DNA of 64,000 nucleotides from Lucinisca nassula (lineage: Eukaryota > Mollusca > Bivalvia > Lucinida > Lucinidae): contig OY757017.1 in NCBI GenBank assembly GCA_963580285.1, positions 115,407,527 through 115,471,526 on the forward strand. Reading direction: 5' to 3'. The translations under genes were made by a program, and so were the position numbers. The notes under the pieces were generated by a model. The model was not told the origin of the DNA, did not search any database, and saw nothing but the letters and a program-made list of their open reading frames with translations. Each line of letters begins with the position of its first letter. The stretch's first letter is position 1. This document shows positions 10,980-20,954 of this stretch, piece by piece.

Positions 10980-11131
10980 CAAGCATGATGCAATTTATTC
11001 CTACAAATTCACAATGTGAATGGCAAACATTGTAGATCCTGATCAGATGGCTTCTTCAGAAGCCATCTGATCTGGATCTACACTGTTTGTCAAGATAGAG
11101 GTTGTTATGTTAAGCCAGATACGGGTTAAGA
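10980..11131 (+). mobile_element. MITE-1 copy, 5'-truncated
   Basis: It begins inside the family at CAATTTATTCCTACAAATTC, keeps the full central hairpin and ends GCCAGATACGGGTTAA. The left terminus is missing. Confidence 0.65.
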
Positions 11132-11340
11132 CCAGCTAAAACGGCTTCTTTATATCATATCTAAATGGTTTCATTTCACTTTCTTTCGATTTTCTACATC
11201 CTGCATTTTCTAGACAGAGACCACTTTTGGAACTGTTCAAAATTGGTCTTTAAGACCTCTAAAGGACCTTAAAGTTGTTTTGTTACTTGTACTGAACCAT
11301 CATCAAATAGTAACTTCACAACACATTACACAACAGTTGT

Positions 11341-11647
11341 TGCCTGCCTCGGTAGCTCAGTTGGATGTGCGTCTGACTGGTGATCAGGAGGACGTTGGTT
11401 CGATACCGGCCGGGGGCGGCATCATTCTTCAGTGGAGATTGATCATGAAATCTTTTCTAAGGTCATTCTCTCCCTTCCACTGATTCAAGGAGAGCAGTTG
11501 TCAGTTTTTGTCTGTCTCTGGTGAAAGAACGTGCATTGTACTGGTTAACAGCTTACGTATAAGCCTGTGTGGATAGGTAAACTGACCAGTAAAAAATGAC
11601 CTAAAATAGTATTGACTGGGCCGTTAAACTTCATTACAAACAAACAA
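11341..11647 (+). mobile_element. SINE family C with 13-bp target duplication
   Basis: The tRNA-like head has an A box (TAGCTCAGTTGGATGTGCG) and a B box (GGTTCGATACC). The 3' end is GGGCCGTTAAACTTCATTAC followed by AAACAAACAAA. The repeat ACACAACAGTTGT flanks it at 11328-11340 and 11648-11660, which fits insertion by LINE machinery. Confidence 0.8.
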
Positions 11648-11702
11648 ACACAACAGTTGTACCTCAAATTTAAGAAAGGAAGTTTCATGTAGCTGTTATA
11701 GA

Positions 11703-12053
11703 TACAGTCAAACTTCAATGGCTCGAACACCTTTGGGACCATGAAAATCTGTTTGAGACAGGGGTCATTCGAGCCACTGAGGGCTATGCCAGGAGGCCTA
11801 ACGATATACTAAGGACATCTTTTCGGTGTTCTATAATGAAAAATATATTCTGTGTGTACTCATTAGAATCGCCTCTTCGAGGCGATTCTAATGAGTACAC
11901 ACAGTATCCGTTAGCAAGATAAAAGACGAAAATATCCAACATTTTACCCTCCCTATTTCTTATGTAGAGAAATTCCCTAGGGACTCAAGAACGGGTTCGA
12001 CTCAGCCATGGTAAACGAGCCATCGGTGTTCGAGCCATCGAAGTTCTACTGTA
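11703..12053. mobile_element. TA-flanked MITE (TACAGT...ACTGTA), mariner-like
   Basis: Termini are TACAGTCAAACTTCAATGGC then TCGAACACC, and inverted GGTGTTCGAGCCATCGAAGT then TCTACTGTA. The centre (11850-11906) is a long palindrome around TAGAATCGCCTCTTCGAGGC. Length, TA flanks and TIR style fit a Tc1/mariner-type MITE. A larger composite relative spans 24055-24925. Confidence 0.65.
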
Positions 12054-12200
12054 GTTAGAACCTGTTCTTGTATTATAAATATCATTACCATACACTGTTA
12101 CCTCTTTATAACAATGATTGTTTAACCATGAAATCAGTGTAAGGCACATGTTGCCTGGCTCCCATATTTTTTTCATGATTTTTTTTTCATTTTTTATTTT

Positions 12201-12413
12201 GTAACCCTTATCTTGCTGAATATTCATTTAAGCCACACCCATTTCTGTCTATCAGCCAATCAAATTACTTGATGTAATTTATTGCTACAAATTCATACAC
12301 TGAATGCCAAACAGTGTAGATCCTGATCAGATGGCTTCTTCAGAAGCCATCTGATCTGGATCTGCACTGTTTCCAAAGATAGGGGTTGTCGTGAACAGCA
12401 AGATAAGGGTTAA
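12201..12413 (+). mobile_element. MITE-1 copy
   Basis: The left end is TAACCCTTATCTTGCTGAAT and the right end is CAGCAAGATAAGGGTTAA. The full central hairpin is present. Confidence 0.75.
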
Positions 12414-12664
12414 TAAAAGGCAAATAAGTTTCAAAATTTTGGGAAAGGTGTGGTAAAATAGACAAAGCTGACTATAGAAGCAAAAGTCAAACTGACAATA
12501 CTGTCTTAATTTAGAAACATCAATTTAAAAGATTGGAACAAATTTATCAGTTTTCTTTGTAGGAAAATAGTTTTACCAGTAAAAATAGGTCAATTCACTG
12601 GCAGCACTTGGGGATTGATTGTCTCTGAGAGTAGGCTTGAGAAATGGTCCTGAGGTTGGAATAC

Positions 12665-12915
12665 AGGTTCCCCTCCCATCATGCAGAGCTGATGGAAACC
12701 AACTGGACATTTGAGTACTGGTCAGCTGCTCTGAAGGTCTAAGCCTGCCTAGGTGTAGTTGTGTGAGTCTAACTGTCCCTTGAACCCTAGTGGTATATTT
12801 GGCCGTAGGGCTGGGAATCTATGTCATTTCATCTCATTGTCAGGTAAAAGTTCCACAAAATCGGGAGCAATGTCACCAAAATGACCTAAATAGTGTTGAT
12901 GGGGACATGAAACCA
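12665..12915 (+). mobile_element. SINE family B, degenerate copy
   Basis: The order of family blocks is kept: CATGCAGAGCTGATGGAAAC, TCTAAGCCTGCC, CATTTCATCTCATTGTCAGG, GTAAAAGTTCCACAAAATCG and AGTGTTGATGGGGACATGAA. Identity is much lower than in the TSD-flanked copies. Confidence 0.6.
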
Positions 12916-13626
12916 GAGCACAGAATTGAAACACACTCTCTTAGTCTGGTACTTGAAATTCCTTCATTTTCACTGTGCTGTTTATTTATCCATATAACCT
13001 GTGTCAAGTATACCAAAAATATGGGATATTGGCTAACAGTGAAGTCCCTGATCAGATAACAAAACATTACTTCCATTCCAGTGATAATTTTTTGAACTGT
13101 ATGAAGGAGATTTGCCATTGTGATGAGGGAGATGTAAAGAATATATAGGAATAATCTCAGTTCAAATGAGGGAGACTCTCACAGGTATGGATTTCTGATC
13201 GGGGTCTTCATTGTTTTGTTTAAAGTCAGGAAGTCAGTGTAAAACTCACATTGAATAAAAGAAGCTCACTATCTATATATTGTAACTGTATCCCTCCAAG
13301 CTAAAGGATCTGCACTGCTTGTCATGCAGTTTGTGAACTGAGTGAATACAGGCCATGAACACTGGTTCAAATGTATATCAAGTAAGCTGATTGGTTGACG
13401 ATCAGTATTGACTGGCTAAATTAATTTATTCAGCAGGATAAGGTTAAGGAAGCCCTAAGTTTAAGAAATGATCGTGAACCTGTGTCCTGGTCATACTGAC
13501 ACATGGGGCAGCGCATGACAAAACCCTCAAATAAGACCGGTGTGACCAGCAGAGACCCAAATCAACCTGGACACCCATCTGCTATGACAAGACCTTTTGC
13601 TTGTCTCTTTGCATAGATATTAGCCT
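12916..13626. other. No gene recognised
   Basis: Low-coding sequence. The part at about 13290-13445 (GTTTGTGAACTGAGTGAATA and CAGCAGGATAAGGTTAAGG) looks like a decayed minus-oriented MITE-1. Nothing else is supported. Confidence 0.4.
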
Positions 13627-14062
13627 GAGCCCCGCCAAGCGAATTTGTGTCTTCGAGCATTCAGTCATGATAAATTTTAACTGCGCATGCCCAGCCATTC
13701 AGAGGGGCCAGGGATATGGCTTTCTATCTGAAGATTCCTCTTGATTCACTGCTTGTATGAGCGAGCAGCGGACTCTTTGTCATTAGGTCCCTCACCGCCG
13801 TAGGTTCGAGCCTGGCTCGGGCCACGTGTGAGACGCCAAGTTCTGCAACGGAAGGTCAGGTGGTTTTTCTCCGGGTACTCCGGTTTTCGCCCACCTCTGA
13901 TTAACGATCGGCTCGATATGAGTGAAATAATCTTGAAAGGGCCGTAAAACCCAAAACCAATGAGCGAGCAGCGAAGGTTCTGGCGAGACTGCGCAGATGC
14001 GCAGGCTCGCCTGAACCTTCGCTGCTCGCATAGGCGATAAGTACCAAAATCGCTTAACGGGG
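13627..14062. mobile_element. Foldback MITE-3 interrupted by a SINE
   Basis: The outer ends are GAGCCCCGCCAAGCGA at 13627 and the imperfect inverted TCGCTTAACGGGGCCC ending near 14064. The right half carries a long hairpin (GCGAGCAGCGAAGGTTCTGG paired through TGCGCAGATGCGCA). An uninterrupted copy is present at 28145-28380, so the SINE D insertion at 13771-13959 can be subtracted exactly. Confidence 0.75.
13771..13959 (+). mobile_element. SINE family D, 5'-truncated, 14-bp target duplication
   Basis: The target repeat ATGAGCGAGCAGCG is at 13757-13770 and 13960-13973. The body has a B-box-like GGTTCGAGCCTGGCTCGG, then GGAAGGTCAGGTGGTTTTTC, and ends GGGCCGTAAAACCCAAAACC. Compared with the copy at 61468-61687 it lacks about 25 bases of the tRNA-like head including the A box. 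Confidence 0.85.
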
Positions 14063-14074
14063 CCCATATGATCA

Positions 14075-14130
14075 ATGAAGACTCTGATCAGACTGCACAA
14101 ATGTGCAGGCTGATCTGAGTCTTCACTGGG
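14075..14130. repeat. Palindrome upstream of the MYORG-like gene
   Basis: TGAAGACTCTGATCAGACTG pairs with CAGGCTGATCTGAGTCTTCA around ACAAATGTG. It is a hairpin core like those of the MITE families, with no terminal repeats seen nearby. Confidence 0.5.
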
Positions 14131-14252
14131 TGCTCAAGACTTCTTGTAGATTTTGTCATGCGCTGGCTCATATAATATAGAACTCATTTGAGGGTGTATT
14201 CCGTATGAAGAAATAGATAGATCTCCTTTACAAAAAGCTGTTCATCATATTC

Positions 14253-15996
14253 ATGTTCCATTATTGCAGGTATCCAAAGCTGCAGATCTTGGTCTCCTGG
14301 AAGTGTCTCTTTCTTGCCATATTCACGCCTTTAATGATCTGGTACACATTTGCAGCTATAAATGTCAAGACAACGCCGTTACTTGAAACAGTTATTAAAC
14401 AGATAAGTCTTGGAAACATTGAGTTTGATTTTCAAACCAGTCTTTATTTCTTCAAATCTGACAGCAATGTGTACTTGCGTGGCTCAATGCCTGATACCTT
14501 ATACAGGGAAGGACCACCAACACATTGTGGCTTATATAATGTGTCAAAACATTTGTGTGCCATATGGTTTTCTCTTGTCAAGCTGGAGGTAAATAATTTG
14601 GTGGAAGAACATGGAATATGTCAAAAACTTAAATGGACACCAACGTTTAATCGTTATAGGCCAGAAACATGCTTTTCCTTAGCAGAAGCCAACTGGTATG
14701 GTGGGTCCTTGCTGTCTCACCAAGTATGGCCATTAAATAAAGCCTCTGTTGCATTGCAGTCTTATCAGACACAAGATCTTAAAGAGTATTCAGGGGAGGC
14801 TACTGTGATAGGAAATGTAATGGACTGGTTCTGGATTAGTTCTTCAGGGGTAGCAATTATTATGGACAGCAAAACTCCTGTGTTAATAAGTATAAACCAG
14901 TCGGGGCATAACTTTCTCTGCTTCCAAGCATCTGAGAAAGTGATAAAGCCGGTTTTAATGTACACAGTTTGTAAAAGTTCTAGTTTGAAGAAAATTCATA
15001 AATATGTCATGAATAAATTTGTTGAACTTCCAAAACATCATCTTCCAGATGAGAACTTTTTCTTAAAGCCCTCTTGGTCAACTGCTGCAGTATTTGATAA
15101 GAATGTGAACCAGGCAAATCTTCTGTCCTATGCAAAGGAAATAGGGGATAAAGGATTTAGCAAATATTTAATAGAAATAATAGATTCTGAAAACTCATTT
15201 GTTGATGATGTGTTTTATAATGGAAAGTTCCCAAATTCTCATCAGACTGTGATGTACTTGAGGGAATATGGTTTCAAAATTTACATTGGTATGACACCAT
15301 TTATTTTTCCTGCAGAAGAATTTGATAAATCTAAATTGTTGCTTGGCAAAGATAGTAAGTCTGTTACTGTGAATTGGGGAAGAGAAATAATGAATGTTCT
15401 AGACATTCATAATATAGAAACAAAGGAGTGGTTAATAAAAGAGTTGAAACAAATGCAATATGATTATCAGGTAAATGGTTTTTCACTTCTAGGTGGTGAG
15501 TCTAACTATTTGACAAACCGTGTTGTAGTGTCAGATGCAAATATTTTGGAGATAACAAAAGACTTTCTAAGTATTTCTGAAAATTTGGAATTTACACCAA
15601 TATCATCATTTGCATACAAAAGTCAGCATTTAGTAGGTATTGTGACCTTAACTCATAGAAAGGCATCATGGGATATTAATGGTGGCCTCAGGTCAGTGAT
15701 TCCATCTGTTCTGACGTTAGGAATTCTGGGATATCCTTTTATCATTCCAAATGTTATTGGTGGATTAGGCCAGCATAAAGCAGTAAACAGTTCTTTCTCT
15801 GCTCTTGATAAGCCAGACAGAGAACTCTACATAAGATGGATGGAACTAGCAGCTTATATGCCGTGCATGATGTTTTCTATCCCACCTTGGTATTATGATG
15901 AGGAAGTTGTGGATTTAGCAAAAGAACTAGTGAAAATACATGAACACACAGTAGCACCTTTGGTGTTAAAGGCTGCTAGGGAGTATGAAAATACAG
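14253..15996 (+). CDS. MYORG-like: MYORG-like GH31 protein, main exon
   Basis: This exon encodes about 581 codons of a family 31 glycoside hydrolase of the MYORG branch, type II membrane proteins of the ER/Golgi system; human MYORG is an alpha-galactosidase. A hydrophobic segment (CLFLAIFTPLMIWYTFAA, about residues 18-35) fits a signal anchor. Family blocks follow: KPSWSTAAVF (272-281), KFPNSH...GFKIYIGMTPFI (325-351), NVLDIHNIETKEW (381-393), GFSLLGGESNYL (409-420), GGLRSVIPSVLTLGILGYPF (477-496) and the C-terminal helical block to ENTG. L413 (15489-15491) sits where the nucleophile Asp is expected, and H459 (15627-15629, in KSQHL) where the acid/base Asp is expected. An acceptor-like TTCCATTATTGCAG ends at 14269, so the true exon may start at 14270 and the first methionine may lie upstream in an unseen exon. 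The exon ends at the donor CAG|GTAGAG (15996/15997), phase 1. Confidence 0.88.
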
Positions 15997-16097
15997 GTAG
16001 AGTATATTGTTCAACCTTTCTTGACATTACAAAAACATGCCTATACAAATACATTGTAAATTTTACTGCCGAACATGAAAATTTGAAGATGAAAAAT

Positions 16098-16220
16098 TGT
16101 TATAGTTTTCTTATTTCTGCTCAAAATATAGATTGTGGGTACTCGTTAGAACCACCTCAAGGAGGTGGTTCTAACGAGTACCTACAATCTATATTTTAGA
16201 GCAGAAATAAGAAAAATAAG
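16098..16220. repeat. Near-perfect ~120-bp palindrome in the intron
   Basis: The arms meet near 16159. TTATTTCTGCTCAAAATATA then GATTGTGGGTACTCGTTAGA then ACCACCTC is mirrored by GAGGTGGTTCTAACGAGTAC onward. Shorter relatives with the same core (GTACTCATTAGAATCGCCTC) are at 11855, 24200 and 24410. Confidence 0.75.
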
Positions 16221-16551
16221 GTTTACCCCTGTAAACCCCAGTTTTACTTTATAACAGTGGGGTTCAAGGGGGTCAAAATTATATATGCGTGTTTTCATGA
16301 TGAATGGATGCACTTACGCGTAGATATCCATGTTATTTCCACAAACATGTTACGATTGATTATATAGACTTTCGGGTGTATTCAAGGAGGTGGTTCTAAC
16401 GAGTACCTACAATCTATATTTTAGAGCAGAAATAAGAAAAATAAGGTTTACCCCTGTAAACCCCAGTTTTACTATATAACAGTGGGGTTCAAGGGGTCAA
16501 AATTATATATGCGTGTTTTCATGATGAATGGATGCACTTACGCGTAGATAT
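16159..16551. repeat. 170-bp direct repeat plus inverted flank
   Basis: The blocks 16159-16328 and 16384-16551 are almost identical (from AAGGAGGTGGTTCTAACGAG to GCGTAGATATC). The 55 bases between them (CATGTTATTTCCACAAACAT and onward) return inverted at 16743-16800. This suggests a rearranged TIR element. Confidence 0.65.
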
Positions 16552-16564
16552 CTTATGGTATTTT

Positions 16565-16755
16565 TCAAAGAGAGCTAACTTTAGGAAACAGGATATGGCT
16601 TTTCATGGCGCTCTTGATGCTGGGTACTTTTCAGCAGACACCATTATGATTGTCTGCTGAACTAGCCCAGAGAGTGGCAAAGGTTAAACCTGAATTTCTA
16701 AACTGGACCAGTCTTACAGTCAAGAATTTGCTCCAAGAGGGAGAAAATACACCCG
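16565..16755 (+). pseudogene. Peptide-like fragment in two frames, family unknown
   Basis: One frame reads RANFRKQDMAFHGALDAGYF then SADTIMI; a second frame reads ELAQRVAKVKPEFLNWTSLT then VKNLLQEGENT. Together they look like one coding stretch broken by a stop and a frameshift. It lies inside the inverted-repeat element and could be a transposon protein remnant. I do not recognise the family. Confidence 0.25.
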
Positions 16756-16802
16756 AAAGTCTATATAATCAGTCGTAACATGTTTGTGGAAATAACATGG
16801 TT

Positions 16803-16990
16803 TAAAGATGGATCCCAAAAATGTATAGATTACACAGAAAAATTTTCTGCATGCATGTGTTCCATACATTTTTTGTTTTTGGATATCCATACATTTTTGT
16901 TCGGATATCCATACATTTTTGTTCGGATATAACAAGGTTGTGTAACTAACACTGTCTCTGCTTTGGTCCCGAACTGTGGTGTTATGGCAC
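16803..16990. mobile_element. Deleted copy of the 20470 MITE
   Basis: It contains AAGATGGATCCCAAAAATGT, three CATACATTTTTGTTCGGATA-type blocks and CTGCTTTGGTCCCGAACTGT, in the same order as the intact copy at 20470-20698. Confidence 0.6.
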
Positions 16991-17083
16991 AATTCTCCCT
17001 TAAAACACCAATCACAAAATTGAAGATGGAATTTTCTAATAGTTTTTGTCTTTTTATATGCCCATTTTGAAAAAACAAAACAA

Positions 17084-18500
17084 AAAAAAAAACAGTTGTA
17101 TTATAAATGTTATGGGGTTGGCATCATCTGTCTCTAAACTTTTTTGTTTCCTGATAACTCCTCCTATAATTTTGATTGTATCGAGCTGGAACTTGGTTGA
17201 TGGTAAAACTATTTGATGTAGTGCGTAAAGTTTTGAGGTTAAGTGTCCACCAAACATTAACAGTTATGCCCCTCTGAAAAATTGTTAACATTTTCTTTTC
17301 CAGACAACTCCTACAGTTTTCATGGGATCAAGCTGAAACTTGGTAGTTAGTAAGACATTGATGTGGAGTAGTGCATAAAGTTTCAAGGTTAACTGTCCAC
17401 CAAATGTCAACAGAGTTATATCCCTTTGAAAATTTCTCTAAACATTGTCATTTCCAGATAACTCTTTGCAGTTTTCATCGGATCAAGCTGAAGCTTGGGT
17501 AGTAAGACTATGTTGTGGAGCGGTGTGTAAAGTTTCGAGGTTAACCATCAGAGTTATGCCCCTTTGAAAATTTCTGTTAAGCATTTACTTTCCAGCTATC
17601 TCCTCTGGCAATTAACATTTGATCAAGCTGAAACTTGAAATATAGCTAGACCATGATGTGGAGCAGCACTTACTGTTTCAAGATACGGTCCACCAAATAA
17701 AACTAAAGTTATACCCCATTGAAAATGTCTGTAAACATTTTGTTCCGGCTAACTCTGCCTGCAATTTAGATCTGATCAAGCTGAAACTTGATATATACAT
17801 AGTTAGAGCAGCACATATTGGTTCGACCTTACAGTCCACCAAATATTAACAGAGTTATGCCCCTTTGAAAATTTCTCTGAACATTTTGTTTCTAGCTAAC
17901 TCCTCCTACAGTTAATATTCGATCAAGATGAAACTTGACATATAGTTCCATGATCACAATGTGGTGCACGCATCTTGTTCACAATGTGGTGCACACATTT
18001 TGTTAGGGGTTATGGTTCACCAAATATTAATAGAGTTATGCCCTTTTGCTAATTTCTGTTAACATATTATTTGTTGCTAACTCCTACAATTTAGTTCCGA
18101 TCAAACTTAAACTTGATGTATAGGTCTACCATTATGTGGAGCAGTGCATATTGTTTTGAGGTTACAGTCCATCAAATAATGAGTTTTGCCCCTTTGAAAA
18201 TTTCTGTTGACATTTTGTTTGTGGCCAACTTCTGCAGGTAACATTAGATCAAGCTGAAACTTGATATTTACTTTGACTATGATGTGGAGCAGTGCATATT
18301 GTTTCAAGCTTATGGTCCACCAAATATTTATAGAGTTACATACATGTATATGCCCCCTTGAAAATTTCTGTAAACTTTTCATTTTCAGCTAACTCCTCCT
18401 GCAATTTACATTCAATCTGAAACTATATATATAGTTAGGCCATGATATGGAGCAGTGCATATTTTTTGGAGGTTGCAGTCCAACAATTTTTAACTTGTCA
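17084..18500. repeat. ~150-bp tandem array in the intron (about nine units)
   Basis: Each unit contains GATCAAGCTGAAACTTG, ATGATGTGGAGCAGTGCATA, GTCCACCAAATATTAACAGA and GTTATGCCCCTTTGAAAATT. Units are diverged (roughly 75-90% by eye) and spacing varies from 145 to 180. The right edge runs into ATGGGGGTATAATGCCC, like the hairpin heads of other array elements, so this is probably the array of such an element. Confidence 0.7.
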
Positions 18501-18669
18501 TGGGGGTATAATGCCCTGCTTGTGGAACTCCTGTTACAGAAAATAATGCCTAACATTTCATGTGAATCATCTTCTAGGCAGTCAATTCACATGATATGTT
18601 GTCATGCCAGTTTTTCTGGAAAAAAATATAAAAGAAATGTAATCTGCTGCAGAGTTTTGAATGGTGCTT

Positions 18670-19180
18670 TTAGGGTTAGCCCTACACCTATTTTGACTGA
18701 ACCAATCAGTTTATGTAATTTATTCCTGCAAAACCATAAACTGAATTTCAAACACTGTAGATCCTGATCAGTTGGCTTCTTCAGAAGTCATCTGATCTAC
18801 CGGGTACACTGTTTGCAAAGGTAGGGGTTGTTGTTTTGTTTTTTTTTGTTTGATTTGAGGTTTAACATCCCCGTCAACACTGTAAAGGTAATTTTGGAGG
18901 CGTCACTTCCAATTTTGTGGAACTTTTACCCGACATTGAGATGAAATGACATCTCAAGCCCTGTCGCCCAATGAAACCAATAGGGTTTATAAGCAAGGAC
19001 AGGCCGACTGGCACCGCTTTGCCTGGGCAGGCTTAGATCCTCTAAGCGGTTTACCAGTACTCATATGTGGGTCGGTTTCAGCTCTGCGTGGAAGCATCAT
19101 GCAGCCCATCTATTTCTTTAAGCCCCGATGGGCGGGGGCCTAAGGGGTTGTTGTTAACAGCAGGATCAGGGCTAAACTTG
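18670..19180 (+). mobile_element. MITE-1 interrupted by a SINE
   Basis: The left half (AACCAATCAGTTTATGTAAT, the hairpin around GATCAGTTGGCTTCTTCAGA) ends at AGGGGTTGTTGTT (18823-18835). The right end AACAGCAGGATCAGGGCTAA follows the second copy of that 13-mer (19143-19155). The intervening bases are a SINE B. Confidence 0.75.
18836..19142 (-). mobile_element. SINE family B with 13-bp target duplication
   Basis: Minus strand: the head GGCCCCCGCCCATCGGGGCT is at the right, and the 3' end GACGGGGATGTTAAACCTCA then AATCAAACAAAAAAAAACAA is at the left. The target repeat AGGGGTTGTTGTT is on both sides. The body blocks AGCTGAAACCGACCCACA and GAGATGTCATTTCATCTCAA are diagnostic of the family. Confidence 0.85.
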
Positions 19181-19928
19181 ATATTGTAATGCATATTGTT
19201 GGAGAGGCAGATGGCCAAATATTAATAAATGACATCAAAACTAAAGTGAAATAATATTCACATCTGCCGCATAATGATATTTATTTATCACGATACATGT
19301 AGTGGGGTGGTTGGGTGAGGCAAAGGTGACATGTATCTTGCATCACTGGGGCGCCCGGCTGATATTGGCTTAAAGTTGGGCAATGCCTGCTGTTTTTGCA
19401 AAAGGTAAGGGTAGAGGGGGTTGTTGTTATTTCTTCTATTTCTACACTTCCATTCATCTTCCTCTTTCTCCTCTGTCCCTTACTCTCATCTCCTCTGCTA
19501 TCTCTTCTATCTCTTTTCTCCCTTTTTCTGTGAGATGACACAATGTGACCTACAAGGGTTGACGTGTCATTAGACCAAAAACAATCAATCAGCCATTTAT
19601 CATGCTAAAATACAGTAAGGGAATAATAATTTCATTTTGAAAATGATCCAAGAAAGAAGTACACATAGAGTAAAATTCCTATATTCAGACTAACTTTGGG
19701 ACTGTTCAAAAGTGGTCTTTAAGACCACTTGTGAACAGTCCCAAAATGTCTTTTTACAAGAGGAGATGCTTGGTGTGGAAAAAAGAAAGAAAGAATAAAC
19801 ATTTTAGAAGTGATTTTTAAAGAAGAATTAGTCTGAATTTTAGCTGGTCTTCATAGCAAAATTTTCACTGTATATTCATGTAATGGTGAACATGGTTGAC
19901 ATGATAAAACATGCTTAGAAAATTATTA

Positions 19929-20061
19929 GGGCCCCACACTGAAAGTGTGGGTGCCCTATAGTAATCACTCTGTCCGTCCATCTGTCTGTCTGTCTGTCCG
20001 TCCACAAATTTGATAGCGCTGCCGGGGCCCTAGTCAGTTTCACTGACAGAGCTCTCTAGTT
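19929..20061 (+). mobile_element. Short hairpin/microsatellite element (array-less form)
   Basis: The head hairpin AGGGCCCCACACTGAAAGTG then TGGGTGCCCTATAGTAAT is followed by TCTGTCCGTCCATCTG(TCTG)n and the tail GCTGCCGGGGCCCTAGTCAG then TTTCACTGACAGAGCTCTC. Both ends match the two ends of the 1.8 kb array element at 55690-57500, read in the opposite direction. This is the same family without its array. Confidence 0.7.
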
Positions 20062-20329
20062 AATATGCCACAATAAAGAAAATTTATGTAAAATAAACTT
20101 TCTCCAAGATGGGAGCTTCTCACAACGAAAAAAAGGTCTGCACGGTAGCAAATTCTTACCATTATGGTTAAAGCAATCCCTGTTATATTATGTAATGAAA
20201 ATGCTATTATTTTGGCGATTTCTCTATATTGCAAACATATTTTTCATTATGTGCAGAGAAGCAGGCCAGTCTGTCATAATTTCGAATTGTTGTTTTGCTG
20301 AGACTGCTTTTGAGCAGGATAAGCTCAGG

Positions 20330-20465
20330 CCCCCCACCACTCACCAGTGACTTTGATGCTTTGAGACACTGTAGACACTGATCAGACTGCTCCTTCAAGA
20401 GCACTCCGATCTGGATCTGTTCTAGTGACTTAGGCTTATCTGTCCTGATATGTGGGATCATTATG
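20330..20465 (-). mobile_element. MITE-4 fragment
   Basis: It contains the hairpin core GATCAGACTGCTCCTTCAAG and, inverted, GTGGGATCATTATG, matching the end of the copies at 9095 and 25300. Confidence 0.5.
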
Positions 20466-20469
20466 ATAT

Positions 20470-20698
20470 ATACACCCCAACCTCATTATAACATGGTTCA
20501 TTATAACAGGGTTTTGGATGTAACACGATTTCAAGATGGATCCCAAAAACGTATAGATTATATAGAAAAATGACCATAAATGGTCATTTTTCTATATAAT
20601 CTATACATTTTTGTTTGGATATAAAATGGTTGTTTAACTAACACAGTTTCTGCTTTGGACCCCAACAATAGTGTTATAAAGAGGTTGTGGTGTAACTT
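20470..20698. mobile_element. TA-flanked MITE (TACACCCCAACCTC termini)
   Basis: Left TACACCCCAACCTCATTATA and right (inverted) TACACCACAACCTCTTTATA give ~25-base TIRs between TA dinucleotides. The centre is a palindrome, TATAGATTATATAGAAAAAT meeting its complement around GACCATAAATGGTC. It fits a Tc1/mariner-type MITE. Confidence 0.7.
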
Positions 20699-20954
20699 GA
20701 AGAAACTAAATCAGAGAAACTTAAGGACAATTTTTCTCATGTGACAGTTCATTTATTGTACCTTGTCCTTACATGTTCTGTATTTACCCAAAGTAACTGA
20801 CACCTCAACTCCTTACCATACTTTGTGAAATTGAACAAAACTAAGAATGATCAACTCATATAAGAAGATAGAATAAGTACAATTTTCTACCCGATGTAGT
20901 GTAGACCCTGATGAGATGCCATATTTGGTGGTGTCTCATGAGGGTCCAAGTTGT

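Noticed and set aside
12790..13059. 89-residue open frame as a gene
   Set aside because: Its first half is a degenerate SINE B; no domain or splice support.
15997..16199. C-terminal 67 residues of the long MYORG frame as real protein
   Set aside because: A good donor at 15996/15997 joins in phase with the GH31 C-terminal exon at 21884, and the extra residues come from a palindromic repeat.
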